Part shown: positions 1 to 8,185 of the stretch, one piece after another
How positions within the stretch are numbered: the first letter of the stretch is position 1
How the letters are laid out: the number at the start of each line of letters is the position of its first letter
Origin: an uncultured Sphingomonadaceae bacterium
GTDB taxonomy: Bacteria > Pseudomonadota > Alphaproteobacteria > Sphingomonadales > Sphingomonadaceae
Assembly: GCA_947497455.1 (NCBI GenBank)
Contig: CANMGU010000002.1
Coordinates: 338,506-402,505, forward strand
DNA: 64,000 nucleotides
Direction: 5' to 3'
The notes under the pieces: generated by a model
What the model saw: only the letters and a program-made list of their open reading frames with translations
What the model was told of the DNA's origin: nothing
Database searches by the model: none
Position numbers and translations under genes: made by a program

Positions 1-247
1 CAGCGTGTTCGTTGATTTCCACCGCAGATAGGTCGGCTTCTGCGATTAACGTGTCGATTGCCCGTAGGTTGAGGCCAATGTTCGCGCCAAATTCTATTAC
101 CGACTTGACGTTTCGGGTGCTATTGAGGATCTTGGCAAAAAGCGCGGTATTGGCTGCAATCCACGCTGCACCGATATTGCGATCAGAATAATCGTCGCCG
201 AACTGCCCAGCCCAGAATTTTTCTTGTTCAGTCGCAAAGCTCGTCAT
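1..247 (-). CDS. Pseudaminic-acid-associated methylase, N-terminal part
   Basis: The first 82 codons are present; the gene runs off the left edge. The start ATG (245-247) overlaps the stop of the upstream cytidylyltransferase gene as ATGA, so the two are translationally coupled. The N-terminus reads EQEKFWAGQFGDDYSDRN, the signature of the small SAM-dependent methylases found in pseudaminic acid clusters. It is followed by a motif-I-like segment (VIEFGANIGLN) in which the usual third glycine of a GxGxG loop is asparagine-like, as is common in this family. Role inferred: methyl transfer to a sugar or intermediate of the nonulosonate pathway encoded upstream. The remaining two thirds cannot be judged. 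Confidence 0.8.
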   Translation of the reverse strand, partial: MTSFATEQEKFWAGQFGDDYSDRNIGAAWIAANTALFAKILNSTRNVKSVIEFGANIGLNLRAIDTLIAEADLSAVEINEHA

Positions 248-984
248 CCATAATCTCCTTTAACTATTTTCTTCTGTTCAACATGGGCATTGATGCGCAA
301 CCACTCAGGGTTTCGTCTTATCAATTGCACGACGTCTGCTAAGCGGATGCTGTCAGGATCTTGAGCGGCATCAAAAATACGGCTCAACAGCTCAAAGTCT
401 TCTTGGGTGTCCAGCGTTAGACGATAGGAAGACAGATCTTCCGCATTTTCAATACTCAGAATCCGAAACTGGTCCGCATTGTCGTACATGAACGTTGTGA
501 CGTGCTCACGGTGTGGGACCGAGGTCGCTTTTTCAAGCATCAAATCTAGCATTTGACGAGAAAAAATCTCCGCATCAAGGCCCCGCGGGAATGACCGGCG
601 CACACAATTGCTGACGAGGTCAGCATCGCCCGTGTCAAAACGTTTGACCATCAATGACAATACATCCGGGTCAATCAACGGACAATCGGCAGTTATCCGC
701 ATGATGGCATCAGCGCCGCTAGCACTGGCCGCTGCCCCGAACCGAGCCAAAACGTCTACCTCGTCCCCGCGGATAACGGTGGCGCCGAAGGATGGCACAT
801 TCTGCGCAACAACATCATCACCAGCCTGGTCGGACGTTGCCACGACAACTTCGTCGAAAGCGTTGGAGGAATATACCCGCTCCACGACACGTTGCAAGAC
901 CGGCTTTCCTGCCAAAAGCTTCAAAATCTTGCCTGGTAGGCGAGTCGATCCCATCCGTGCCTGAATGATAGCAACAGTACGCAT
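244..984 (-). CDS. spsF: SpsF/PseF-type cytidylyltransferase
   Basis: A 246-residue protein of the SpsF family (nucleotide-diphospho-sugar transferase fold). The N-terminal signature QARMGSTRLPGK lies at residues 8-19, and TADCPLIDP further on forms the metal/nucleotide site. Family members are thought to activate a sugar acid with CTP in spore-coat and pseudaminic acid pathways. Only 2 nt separate its start from the hisF-like stop, and its own stop overlaps the methylase start, so it sits inside one transcript with pseB and pseC. The CMP-sugar role is inferred from family and context; the exact sugar is not shown by sequence. It is the only candidate CMP-transferase in the window. Confidence 0.85.
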   Translation of the reverse strand: MRTVAIIQARMGSTRLPGKILKLLAGKPVLQRVVERVYSSNAFDEVVVATSDQAGDDVVAQNVPSFGATVIRGDEVDVLARFGAAASASGADAIMRITADCPLIDPDVLSLMVKRFDTGDADLVSNCVRRSFPRGLDAEIFSRQMLDLMLEKATSVPHREHVTTFMYDNADQFRILSIENAEDLSSYRLTLDTQEDFELLSRIFDAAQDPDSIRLADVVQLIRRNPEWLRINAHVEQKKIVKGDYG

Positions 985-986
985 CT

Positions 987-1754
987 TTATCCCTGAAAAC
1001 TGCTGCGAACGGGTATGCCGGCCGCATCAAGATGCGCTTTTGCCTCTCGCGGGGTCGCCTGCGTGAACAAGTAGATGCTTGATGCAGCAACTGCAGATGC
1101 CCCTGCTTCCACGGCATGCACAAAATCATCGAAATTGCCCACACCGCCACTCGCAATGACCGGTATAGAAACCGCTTCTGCAACCTCAGCTATTGTCTCC
1201 AGATCGTAGCCGGTCATCATACCGTCGCGTTCGATACAGGTCAGCTGTATTTCGCCTGCGCCAAGTTCTTCTAACCGTTTTGCCCACGAGATAGGGTCAA
1301 GCCCGGTCGGATGTGCACCGCAACGTGAGTAGCATTCGCGCGCGCCATCGTCATGGTTGCGGTAGTCGACGGCAGCCACGATACATTGCGCGCCATAGGC
1401 TTCGGACGCAGCAGTTATAAGTTCCGGGGTTTCATAGGCAGCGCTGTTGATTGAGACCTTGTCAGCACCAGCTAGGAGGAGTTCACGGATCTGGTCGAGC
1501 TGAGTGATCCCACCACCAATTGTCAAAGGCACGAAACACTCTTGCCCTAACGTAGCCAGCTTTGATATGTCTGGACCCTGGCCGGAAGGCGTGGCAGCAA
1601 TATCGAGAAGAACCAGTTCATCCACGTCACGCCGGTTAAAGACTTTGACCGACTGCATCGGCGCTCCGACAGCGCGCCAGCTATCAAAAGCTGGCCCTTT
1701 GACCAAATTGACCTCACGCATAAGCAAGGTCGGAATAATGCGTGTCTTTAGCAT
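987..1754 (-). CDS. hisF: HisF-like ammonia-channel subunit, polysaccharide paralogue
   Basis: A 255-residue (beta/alpha)8 protein of the HisF family. Upstream in-frame codons extend into hisH, but the start at 1754 gives the normal N-terminus (MLKTRIIPTLL) and leaves a 10-nt gap after hisH. Against canonical HisF, the catalytic aspartate at position 11 (CLDV) is a leucine here (TLLM), while Asp130 (VAAVD) is kept. This pattern matches HisF paralogues of surface-polysaccharide clusters, which pass ammonia from HisH to a sugar amidotransferase rather than making imidazole glycerol phosphate. Its neighbours are hisH and the amidotransferase, and no other proximal histidine genes are present. 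A role in histidine synthesis is therefore unlikely. Confidence 0.9.
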   Translation of the reverse strand: MLKTRIIPTLLMREVNLVKGPAFDSWRAVGAPMQSVKVFNRRDVDELVLLDIAATPSGQGPDISKLATLGQECFVPLTIGGGITQLDQIRELLLAGADKVSINSAAYETPELITAASEAYGAQCIVAAVDYRNHDDGARECYSRCGAHPTGLDPISWAKRLEELGAGEIQLTCIERDGMMTGYDLETIAEVAEAVSIPVIASGGVGNFDDFVHAVEAGASAVAASSIYLFTQATPREAKAHLDAAGIPVRSSFQG

Positions 1755-1764
1755 GCGCTTGGCC

Positions 1765-2376
1765 TCACCACGTGAGGAAATTTCTGAGCAAGCGAAACCC
1801 CGCGCGCGAGCTCTTTTCCGGATGGAATTGGACACCGGCCACAAGCCCTTTGCCCACTGCAGAGACAAATTCGCCCGCATAGGGGGTGGTCGCTAGGATC
1901 GTGGTCGGATCAGACGGTACAAATCTGTAACTGTGCACGAAGTAGAAATCAGCGCCACTGGGAATACCATCGAACAAAGCGCCATTGTGGTGATCGACTT
2001 CATTCCAACCCACGTGTGGAATACGCTCTGAGGAATCGACCGGCAAAATACGTTCCACCCGTCCAGGTATCAGGCCGAGTCCGGCCGTTACAGATATCTC
2101 ATCACTTTCATCGGCAAGTAGCTGCATGCCAAGACAGACCCCCATGAGAGGGACCCCGTCTTGAAGAACCGCGTGATGCAACACCTCAACCCAGCCTGCT
2201 TCGCGCAGCCGCTGCATCGCTAAAGGAAACGCGCCCACGCCGGGAACTAGGATGCGATCGGCCTGTTCGACGTCGGCTGGATTGCTGCTAACTATAGCGC
2301 GGCCACCGCATTCCTCAATGGCTCTGCGGGCAGAATTGATGTTGCCCATGCTATAGTCGACGATCAAGACCGTCAT
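1765..2376 (-). CDS. hisH: HisH-like glutamine amidotransferase
   Basis: A 203-residue class I glutamine amidotransferase. The nucleophile Cys81 is in GVCLGMQLL, and the His185/Glu187 pair is in FHPEKS, so the glutaminase triad is complete. It should release ammonia from glutamine and pass it through the adjacent HisF-like barrel. The gene follows the sugar amidotransferase after 27 nt and precedes hisF by 10 nt. In histidine synthesis the pair would make imidazole glycerol phosphate. In this nonulosonate cluster, with a HisF partner that lacks its first catalytic aspartate, it more likely feeds the N-acetyl-sugar amidotransferase. Cluster-specific HisH2/HisF2 pairs of this kind are known from LPS loci. 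Confidence 0.92.
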   Translation of the reverse strand: MTVLIVDYSMGNINSARRAIEECGGRAIVSSNPADVEQADRILVPGVGAFPLAMQRLREAGWVEVLHHAVLQDGVPLMGVCLGMQLLADESDEISVTAGLGLIPGRVERILPVDSSERIPHVGWNEVDHHNGALFDGIPSGADFYFVHSYRFVPSDPTTILATTPYAGEFVSAVGKGLVAGVQFHPEKSSRAGFRLLRNFLTW

Positions 2377-2403
2377 GCACGAACCCTTCCCAAGTCAATG
2401 AAA

Positions 2404-3558
2404 CTAACGGTTATCATAATTTAACTTTTCGAGGTTGCCGTGCCGGTCTTTCACTAGGTTGCCGCGGCTGTCGGTCTTGAAAATCGCTTTGTTAGTAAAG
2501 CGATCACAAATCGAGATAAATTCCTCGATCCCCATATCTAGCGGTTCCAGTATCTGTTCGATTGAAACGCCGAGATAGGTCCAGGGAAACTTTCCATCAT
2601 GCCGCTTGACCATCTGCAACCCATCCTGTCGTGTTATGCGCCCGCGCCTTACATGCAAAGAAGCAATGTCGGTAGCTCGACCGAAGCCGAATTTTAAGAA
2701 CTTGAAATAATCGTGGATCCCGGTCTGCAGATTGTCGAGGTTCTCGTAGCTCACGATAGATCCTTCGACTGTCGTCGAAACACCGGTAAAGCCGAAGGCC
2801 TGCGAGATCAGCGCGTTCGAATAACCGTCCCATGGCAGGTAGTGCCCGAGAAAGATGCCGGTTGCTCCCGTCGTAGCCAGTTCGTCGTCCGTTGGATAAC
2901 TGTAAGGAATCAGGTGGCGTTGTTCGATACCGTCCATGCCGATCAAGTCACTAACGCGCATTCCAAGCAGGCCGCCAAATTCCTCGAGCCAGCGACGGGT
3001 CAACACATTGTTCTCCGCCGCCGCTGCAGGTCCGCCATATTCGTTCTGTGAGTTTTCGCCCCAAACGATCAACGGGACGTTATATTGGACGGCGGCTCGC
3101 ACCGGGATCGTGAAAATGCCGACATGCTCAGGCCAACTAACGTCTCCGACTTCGCTCAGGCCAACTCGATTTAGCTTGCGCCTGATCACCGGATTCGGGC
3201 TGAATTCTACATAATCGACGCCGAGATTCTTGATGTTCTCAATATTTTTCCGGCCGATTTCTGACAGGTGGCACGTTGTTGCCGTAACGCAAAGCGGGTT
3301 CATTCCAAGCTGCAGCATTCGGATCACCTGATAGGTACTGTCTTTGCCGCCGCTGACGGGGACAATACAGTCCCAATTACTGCCGTCCTTGCTGCGATAG
3401 CGATCGGTGATTTCTTTGAGCTCTGCGGCACGGGCATCCCAATCAACATCCACCCGTTGTTCATAAGAGCGACATGCGTTACACACCCCTTCTTCGTCGA
3501 GACGAAGATCCGGCTTGGTGTGGGGCATGACACACCTGACACAATAACGAAGTTCCAA
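2404..3558 (-). CDS. N-acetyl sugar amidotransferase (WbpG/PseA-like)
   Basis: A 384-residue PP-loop ATPase of the N-acetyl-sugar amidotransferase family. An N-terminal four-cysteine knuckle (C6, C9, C26, C29) probably binds zinc. The PP-loop SGGKDST (69-75) binds ATP for adenylation of the acetamido oxygen. Homologues convert an acetamido to an acetamidino group on LPS sugars (WbpG) or on pseudaminic acid (PseA), using ammonia from a dedicated HisH/HisF pair, which lies immediately downstream here. It sits 15 nt after pseC. The chemistry is well supported by family and context. Whether it acts on a UDP-sugar or on the finished nonulosonate is not decided by sequence. Confidence 0.9.
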   Translation of the reverse strand: MELRYCVRCVMPHTKPDLRLDEEGVCNACRSYEQRVDVDWDARAAELKEITDRYRSKDGSNWDCIVPVSGGKDSTYQVIRMLQLGMNPLCVTATTCHLSEIGRKNIENIKNLGVDYVEFSPNPVIRRKLNRVGLSEVGDVSWPEHVGIFTIPVRAAVQYNVPLIVWGENSQNEYGGPAAAAENNVLTRRWLEEFGGLLGMRVSDLIGMDGIEQRHLIPYSYPTDDELATTGATGIFLGHYLPWDGYSNALISQAFGFTGVSTTVEGSIVSYENLDNLQTGIHDYFKFLKFGFGRATDIASLHVRRGRITRQDGLQMVKRHDGKFPWTYLGVSIEQILEPLDMGIEEFISICDRFTNKAIFKTDSRGNLVKDRHGNLEKLNYDNR

Positions 3559-3573
3559 GAAAATTCTCCTGTG

Positions 3574-4731
3574 TTAATTCAAGGCCCGCGTAAGCGCCTC
3601 GATCACGCGGTCCTGCTGGTCTTCGCTCATCGTGGCGAAGAGCGGAATAGAAAGAGCGCGCTTGTAATAGCGTTCGCTTGCGGGAAAGTCTCCGGCCGCA
3701 AAGCCCAGTCGGCGATAATCTGGCTGCAGATGAATTGGAATATAGTGCACGTTTACGCCGATATTTTCTGACCTAAGGCTTTCAAACACTTCAAGTCTCT
3801 TACTTTCACCGCGCACGGTATCAACTTCGATCACATAGAGATGATGGGCGGATGCACGATCGCCACTCCGCGCGGGAAGCTTGAGCGGTAAACCGGCAAG
3901 CCTGCGATCGTAACGAGTGGCCAAAGCACTTCGCGTTGCCGCCCGACGATCGTGCCCTGCGATCTGAGACGTGCCAAGCGCGGCCTGGATATCGGTGAGG
4001 CGATAGTTGAAACCGAGCGTAACCTGCTCATAGCACCAAGGCCCGTCTAGCTCGCCCGACATCGCGGAAGGGTCTCTCGTAATGCCGTGACTCCTGATAA
4101 GGCGCATCTTTTCCGCCAGCATTTCGTTGTCGGTCAGGCAGATTCCACCTTCACCTGTAGTAATGATCTTCACCGGATGAAAACTGAACACCGAGATATC
4201 GGCCATACGACCGACTGGTTCGCCAAGGTAGCTGGCGCCAACGGCATGCGAACTGTCAGACAGAATCTTGAAGCCATATTGATTAGCCAGCGCCCGGATT
4301 TCCTGCATATCGCAGGGAAAGCCGGAAAAGTCGACGGGGATCACAATCCCTGGCAAATTGCCATTCTTCTCTGCCTTCTCAAGTTTCTCTGTCAGATGGC
4401 TGACTGACATGTTGCGAGTAACCGGGTCAATATCGACAAAATCTATCTTTGCACCACAGTAGCGGGCGCAGTTAGCCGAAGCGACAAAGCTGTTCGGCGA
4501 CGTCCAGACTGTCATCCCCGGGCCCGCACCAAGCGCAAGACAAGCGACATGCAATGCAGCAGTCGCATTGGTTACCGCAATGCCGTGCCGCGCACGATGC
4601 ATAGAAGAGAACCGCTCCTCGAATTCGGGGACCATTGGCCCCTGCGTTAGGAAGGGCGAACGCAAGACCGCGACGACAGCGTCGATATCTTCTTCACTGA
4701 TATCTTGGCAGCTATATGGAATGAAGGTCAT
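3574..4731 (-). CDS. pseC: UDP-4-amino-4,6-dideoxy-AltNAc transaminase PseC
   Basis: A 385-residue DegT/DnrJ/EryC1 aminotransferase. The PLP lysine is K188 in FSFHPVKIITTGEGG, the typical lysine context of PseC, and the cofactor-stacking segment SDSSHAVG lies at 158-165. PseC transfers an amino group from glutamate to the 4-keto sugar made by PseB, the second step of CMP-pseudaminic acid synthesis in the cytoplasm. It starts 9 nt after pseB. Family assignment is firm; the PseC rather than general DegT label rests on the adjacent pseB. Confidence 0.93.
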   Translation of the reverse strand: MTFIPYSCQDISEEDIDAVVAVLRSPFLTQGPMVPEFEERFSSMHRARHGIAVTNATAALHVACLALGAGPGMTVWTSPNSFVASANCARYCGAKIDFVDIDPVTRNMSVSHLTEKLEKAEKNGNLPGIVIPVDFSGFPCDMQEIRALANQYGFKILSDSSHAVGASYLGEPVGRMADISVFSFHPVKIITTGEGGICLTDNEMLAEKMRLIRSHGITRDPSAMSGELDGPWCYEQVTLGFNYRLTDIQAALGTSQIAGHDRRAATRSALATRYDRRLAGLPLKLPARSGDRASAHHLYVIEVDTVRGESKRLEVFESLRSENIGVNVHYIPIHLQPDYRRLGFAAGDFPASERYYKRALSIPLFATMSEDQQDRVIEALTRALN

Positions 4732-4740
4732 CGTAGCGGG

Positions 4741-5757
4741 TCAGAAACTCGGATCGACATGCTGGCGGACAAGCGCCCTAATCTCTTCGACAGACAAAAA
4801 ATGATCGTTCGACCCGCTGTCATAGGAAAATCCTGCCGGAACCCTGGAAGCGCTGTGCTCCGCACAATAACGTTCGGTATATGCTGGATCACCGGTAGGG
4901 AGAATGGCGAAATAGGCACCGATATCGACCGTGTTGGGGCTGTCGCTCGCGGTGATCATCTCCTCATGAATTTTCTCGCCTGGGCGAACACCAACAATGA
5001 CTTGAGGTGCGTCTGGCGCGATGGCAGAGGCAACATCAGTGATACGATAGGATGGGATCTTTGGGACAAGAACTTCCCCGCCCTCTGCATTGTGCAGTGC
5101 CCACGTTACTAGAGCCACACCATCATCGAGAGAAATATTGAACCTGGTCATAGCCGGATCGGTGATCGGCAGGCTATCATTGCCTTTGCGGCTAAGGAAG
5201 AAAGGAATCACAGAACCGCGACTGCCCATGACATTACCATACCGCACCACACTGAAGCGGATATCACGCGTACCTCGAATATTGTTGGCAGCGATAAAAA
5301 GCTTGTCTGAACATAATTTTGTTGCACCATACAGGTTGACTGGTGCGGCAGCCTTGTCTGTTGACAGTGCCACTACCCTCTTCACGCCTACGTCCAGGCA
5401 GGCTTCAATGATGTTCTGAGCGCCAATGACATTCGTTTTGATGCATTCGAAGGGATTATATTCGGCGGCAGGCACCTGCTTGAGAGCGGCTGCATGGATT
5501 ACCGTATCCGTACCCTCCATAGCGCGGCGCACCCTATCAGCATCGCGTACATCACCGATAAAATAGCGCAAGAAAGGGTAACGGCTCTCAGGAAACTCTT
5601 GAGCCATTTCGAACTGTTTGAGTTCGTCTCGCGAGAAAACGACGAGACGTCGCGGCCATGGATTGTCAACAACGTGCCTTAAAAAAGCCTTGCCGAATGA
5701 GCCAGTGCCACCTGTTAAGAAAATCGAAGCATCGTCAAGTTTGAATGGTGTCTTCAT
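4741..5757 (-). CDS. pseB: UDP-GlcNAc 4,6-dehydratase (inverting) PseB
   Basis: A 338-residue SDR-family enzyme. The NAD(P)-binding loop TGGTGSFG is at residues 15-22, the STDK segment at 132-135, and the catalytic Tyr143/Lys147 in YGATK. This combination is diagnostic of inverting UDP-GlcNAc 4,6-dehydratases/5-epimerases, which open the pseudaminic acid pathway. The start codon overlaps the stop of the upstream MarR-type regulator (ATGA, 5754-5757), so regulator and first biosynthetic enzyme are coupled. The order pseB-pseC fits known clusters; pseG, pseH and pseI are not in the window and would be expected to the left. Confidence 0.95.
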   Translation of the reverse strand: MKTPFKLDDASIFLTGGTGSFGKAFLRHVVDNPWPRRLVVFSRDELKQFEMAQEFPESRYPFLRYFIGDVRDADRVRRAMEGTDTVIHAAALKQVPAAEYNPFECIKTNVIGAQNIIEACLDVGVKRVVALSTDKAAAPVNLYGATKLCSDKLFIAANNIRGTRDIRFSVVRYGNVMGSRGSVIPFFLSRKGNDSLPITDPAMTRFNISLDDGVALVTWALHNAEGGEVLVPKIPSYRITDVASAIAPDAPQVIVGVRPGEKIHEEMITASDSPNTVDIGAYFAILPTGDPAYTERYCAEHSASRVPAGFSYDSGSNDHFLSVEEIRALVRQHVDPSF

Positions 5758-6137
5758 ATTCTGTCCTTAGATTCGGGCCGATAATTTTCAGCGGCCGAGC
5801 CCTCAACGACCGGCTCTTTTAAGTCTGCAATTTCCTGTTTCAACGCTTCATATTCAGCAAGTTTGCGCGCCAAAAACCTCTGTGTGATCGCAGCTTTCTC
5901 ACTCAGACCACGGGGCGTAAGGATATAGGCATATCGGCGCTTGTCCTTGGACGCGGTAAAATTGCTGAGTTTAATAAAGCCCCTGTCTATCAAAGCACGC
6001 AAAAGATAGTGCGCGCTGCCGAGACTGATCCCGAGTGCTTCGGCTAACTCTCTTTGCGATAACTCCGGGTTATCGTCGAGCAGGCGAAGCACGCGAAAGC
6101 GTGTGTCTTCACGAGAATTGGGATTGGGCGACACCAT
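5754..6137 (-). CDS. MarR family EPS-associated transcriptional regulator
   Basis: A 127-residue winged-helix protein of the EPS-associated MarR type: an N-terminal helix-turn-helix (LSQRELAEALGISLGSAHY), a basic wing (TASKDKRRYAYILTPRG) and a C-terminal helical tail rich in charged residues that may dimerise. It is the first gene of the pse operon, overlaps pseB by 4 nt, and is divergent from a NusG-like antiterminator. Small regulators of this kind recur in exopolysaccharide loci of Proteobacteria. Target sites are not known; a 14-bp palindrome in the shared upstream region (6228-6241) is a candidate. Whether it represses or activates cannot be told. Confidence 0.88.
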   Translation of the reverse strand: MVSPNPNSREDTRFRVLRLLDDNPELSQRELAEALGISLGSAHYLLRALIDRGFIKLSNFTASKDKRRYAYILTPRGLSEKAAITQRFLARKLAEYEALKQEIADLKEPVVEGSAAENYRPESKDRI

Positions 6138-6227
6138 CAGATATATTCGGGCAGGCTACCGCACAAGCCCATCTGCGCGATAAGCTTGAGGTGTTTGCGG
6201 CCAAGAATCATGCGAAGCATATGCATC

Positions 6228-6241
6228 GTTCAATTTTGAAC
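6228..6241. promoter_or_regulatory. Candidate operator in divergent MarR/antiterminator promoter region
   Basis: Perfect inverted repeat GTTCAATTTTGAAC: two 6-bp arms around a TT centre. It sits in the AT-rich 259-bp gap between the start of the MarR-type regulator and the antiterminator. Size and symmetry suit a dimeric winged-helix repressor, and the adjacent regulator is the obvious ligand, but this is inferred from position only. No clear -35/-10 pair could be fixed with confidence in this gap. Confidence 0.4.
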
Positions 6242-6396
6242 AATACCAAGATTGAGAAGGATAGCAATCAGAAAATTACAATAAACTATATGTTTACCAT
6301 GGCTCTACACGTGCGCACTCATTCTCTTACTCTCATTGCGCAGATTTTCGTTCAAACTCTTTGCCTATTACAAGCAATATAAGTATTGCGTCGCGA

Positions 6397-6918
6397 ATGG
6401 AAGAAAAACAGGGCTATTTTGAATTCATTTGGCATTTGGCGCAATTCAAGCCAAATTGCGCGATGATTGCCAAGACAAACCTTGCAAGGCAGGGCTTCGA
6501 AGTCTTCTTGCCCCTTGAAACGCAAACGCGAATTGCGCGAAGCAAATTCATGAAGGAGACAAAACCCTTTTTCCCAGGCTATTTGTTCGTTGGCACAACC
6601 GATAAATCTGGCCGCGTTCACTCTATTCGCTCCACATATGGAGTGTCCCAATTGGTTCAGTTCGGCACCAAAGCGGTCAACGTGCCTGCTCAACTTGTTG
6701 AGGAATTGAAGTCTCGCTGCAACAGCGATGGAGTGATGGGGCAGAATGGGGCTTTCAAGAAGGGCGAAAAGGTACGCGTGATTCATGGTGCTTTTGCGAG
6801 TTTGGTCGGCGAGGTTGAGCGAACTGCGCCCGATCACCGGGTTTGGTTGCTACTGGACGTGATGGGTCAGAAAACAAAGGTATCCATCGCCCGCTCCGGG
6901 CTGCAGGAATTCGGTTGA
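6397..6918 (+). CDS. NusG/RfaH-family transcription antiterminator
   Basis: A 173-residue NusG-like protein. The ATG at 6397 is preferred; an upstream in-frame TTG would add 12 residues that do not resemble the family. The N-terminal NGN domain starts at the WHLAQFKPN segment and contains FFPGYLFV, the usual NGN core. The C-terminal KOW segment has FKKGEKVRVIHGAFASLVG. Paralogues of this sort (RfaH, LoaP) ride RNA polymerase and prevent early termination in long polysaccharide operons. The gene stands alone, divergent from the MarR-pse operon and convergent with the export block. Its operons are presumably those flanking it; no recognisable ops element was found near their promoters. Confidence 0.88.
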   Translation: MEEKQGYFEFIWHLAQFKPNCAMIAKTNLARQGFEVFLPLETQTRIARSKFMKETKPFFPGYLFVGTTDKSGRVHSIRSTYGVSQLVQFGTKAVNVPAQLVEELKSRCNSDGVMGQNGAFKKGEKVRVIHGAFASLVGEVERTAPDHRVWLLLDVMGQKTKVSIARSGLQEFG

Positions 6919-6986
6919 TTGGTTGATGGCGCATGGCCTTGTTCAAACTGAGATATGCGGCCAGGTTCCTTAGATTCCAATTCTCC

Positions 6987-8165
6987 TCATTCTGAACGGA
7001 GAGAAACATATTCTAAAGCAGTGTCGAATCCATTTCCATTTTCCGATGCGCGGCCGGCTATCTCAAGCCAAAAATAGCTACAGCCCGAATGTTGGTTGCT
7101 GATTTGCTGCCGCCCTGTCTGCTCAATGAGCGGCAGCCGCACTGTAACCCTAGGGCTAATGTTGGTTTCAGCGCACGATATTCTCAGTTCCATATTCACG
7201 TCATCGGGGATTTTGCTCGCAAATCTGGTGTTGATCTGGAGAAGCCCTGAAGGAAACCTAACTAGCTGCCTAGCAAAAAGGCCCCCTGAATTTGCAATAG
7301 CACTGATCTGCAAATTGCCCTCTGCAATCGTGGCCCCGTATTCGCCGGTAGAAAACAGCTGCCAGTCGAGCGGAGAATATTTTGGCTCATGCTGGAACGA
7401 CCCATTTTTGATGAGCGAGCCGTCCGAAGGTTCTTGTGACAACAAGTTGTAGAGTTCTTCAGCCTCACTGAACCGCTCACTTTTGACCAGAGCCTTGACC
7501 AATTCCGGGTCCGGGTAATTTTCAGAGAGTTCAGTAGGCTTGTAAAGCCGCTTACGCAATTGGACCGCATTGCCAATTGCTTGCTGCGTTGAAGAAACCT
7601 GCTGCCAAAAGCGATAAGCCCAAGGTGGCTTTTTTGACAAAAGGCCCGCGAGGGGTTCAATTGAGCTATCGTCTGCCAGTGCCGCTGCCATCGCCGGCAT
7701 GACAACGCTACTTGCAGACGAGCTTGTTCTGAGCAAAATGTCATAATAGTCAAGTAGAGCCGAGAGTTCATCGCGCTTCCCGCTATCCGTGATCAGCCAT
7801 CCCGTTACAATTTTTTGGCGGCGCGAAAGTTCGAACGCCTTTTGCATCAACTCACGCCGAACATTTCCGGTGCGTGATAAGGCTACCACAGCAATTGCAT
7901 CTGGACTGATGGCTTCGGATTCAAATGCTTGCAATGCCATGGCGTTCCAAGAAGGGTTAACCAAATCCGGAAATTTGCCCTTATTTTCTGCCACGAAAGT
8001 CATAGTCAAACCCGAGGCGATCGCCTGGGCGGCAAAGCCATTCTGAGGAAAAAGTGACAGGGCCAGCTCAGGCGATTTGATTTTGGCAATCGCTCCCAAG
8101 GCCGTAGAGCCCGATATAACAGCAAGAGAAATCGCAGCTACCCATATGAGAACGTTCTTCATCAA
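6987..8165 (-). CDS. Exported protein of unknown function in EPS block
   Basis: A 392-residue protein not recognised as a named family. An N-terminal hydrophobic segment (residues about 4-27) is a signal peptide or membrane anchor. The middle is helix-rich and looks like degenerate tetratricopeptide-type repeats. The last 130 or so residues are beta-rich, starting near a NGSFQHEPKYSPLDW motif that resembles the entry of carbohydrate-binding jelly-roll domains, and contain two cysteines that could pair. It is the last gene of the Wzy-Wza-Wzc unit, 20 nt after the autokinase. A role in polymer handling in the periplasm is a guess from position and the possible carbohydrate-binding end. Confidence 0.7.
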   Translation of the reverse strand: MMKNVLIWVAAISLAVISGSTALGAIAKIKSPELALSLFPQNGFAAQAIASGLTMTFVAENKGKFPDLVNPSWNAMALQAFESEAISPDAIAVVALSRTGNVRRELMQKAFELSRRQKIVTGWLITDSGKRDELSALLDYYDILLRTSSSASSVVMPAMAAALADDSSIEPLAGLLSKKPPWAYRFWQQVSSTQQAIGNAVQLRKRLYKPTELSENYPDPELVKALVKSERFSEAEELYNLLSQEPSDGSLIKNGSFQHEPKYSPLDWQLFSTGEYGATIAEGNLQISAIANSGGLFARQLVRFPSGLLQINTRFASKIPDDVNMELRISCAETNISPRVTVRLPLIEQTGRQQISNQHSGCSYFWLEIAGRASENGNGFDTALEYVSLRSE

Positions 8166-8185
8166 TTCACAAACCGATTTCCGTG

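Noticed and set aside
987..2376. hisH-hisF as part of a histidine biosynthesis operon
   Set aside because: Neighbouring genes are nonulosonate enzymes, and the HisF copy lacks its first catalytic aspartate.
6352..6837. 161-codon ORF opposite the NusG-like gene
   Set aside because: It is the shadow of a recognisable NGN-KOW protein and has no ribosome site or family resemblance.
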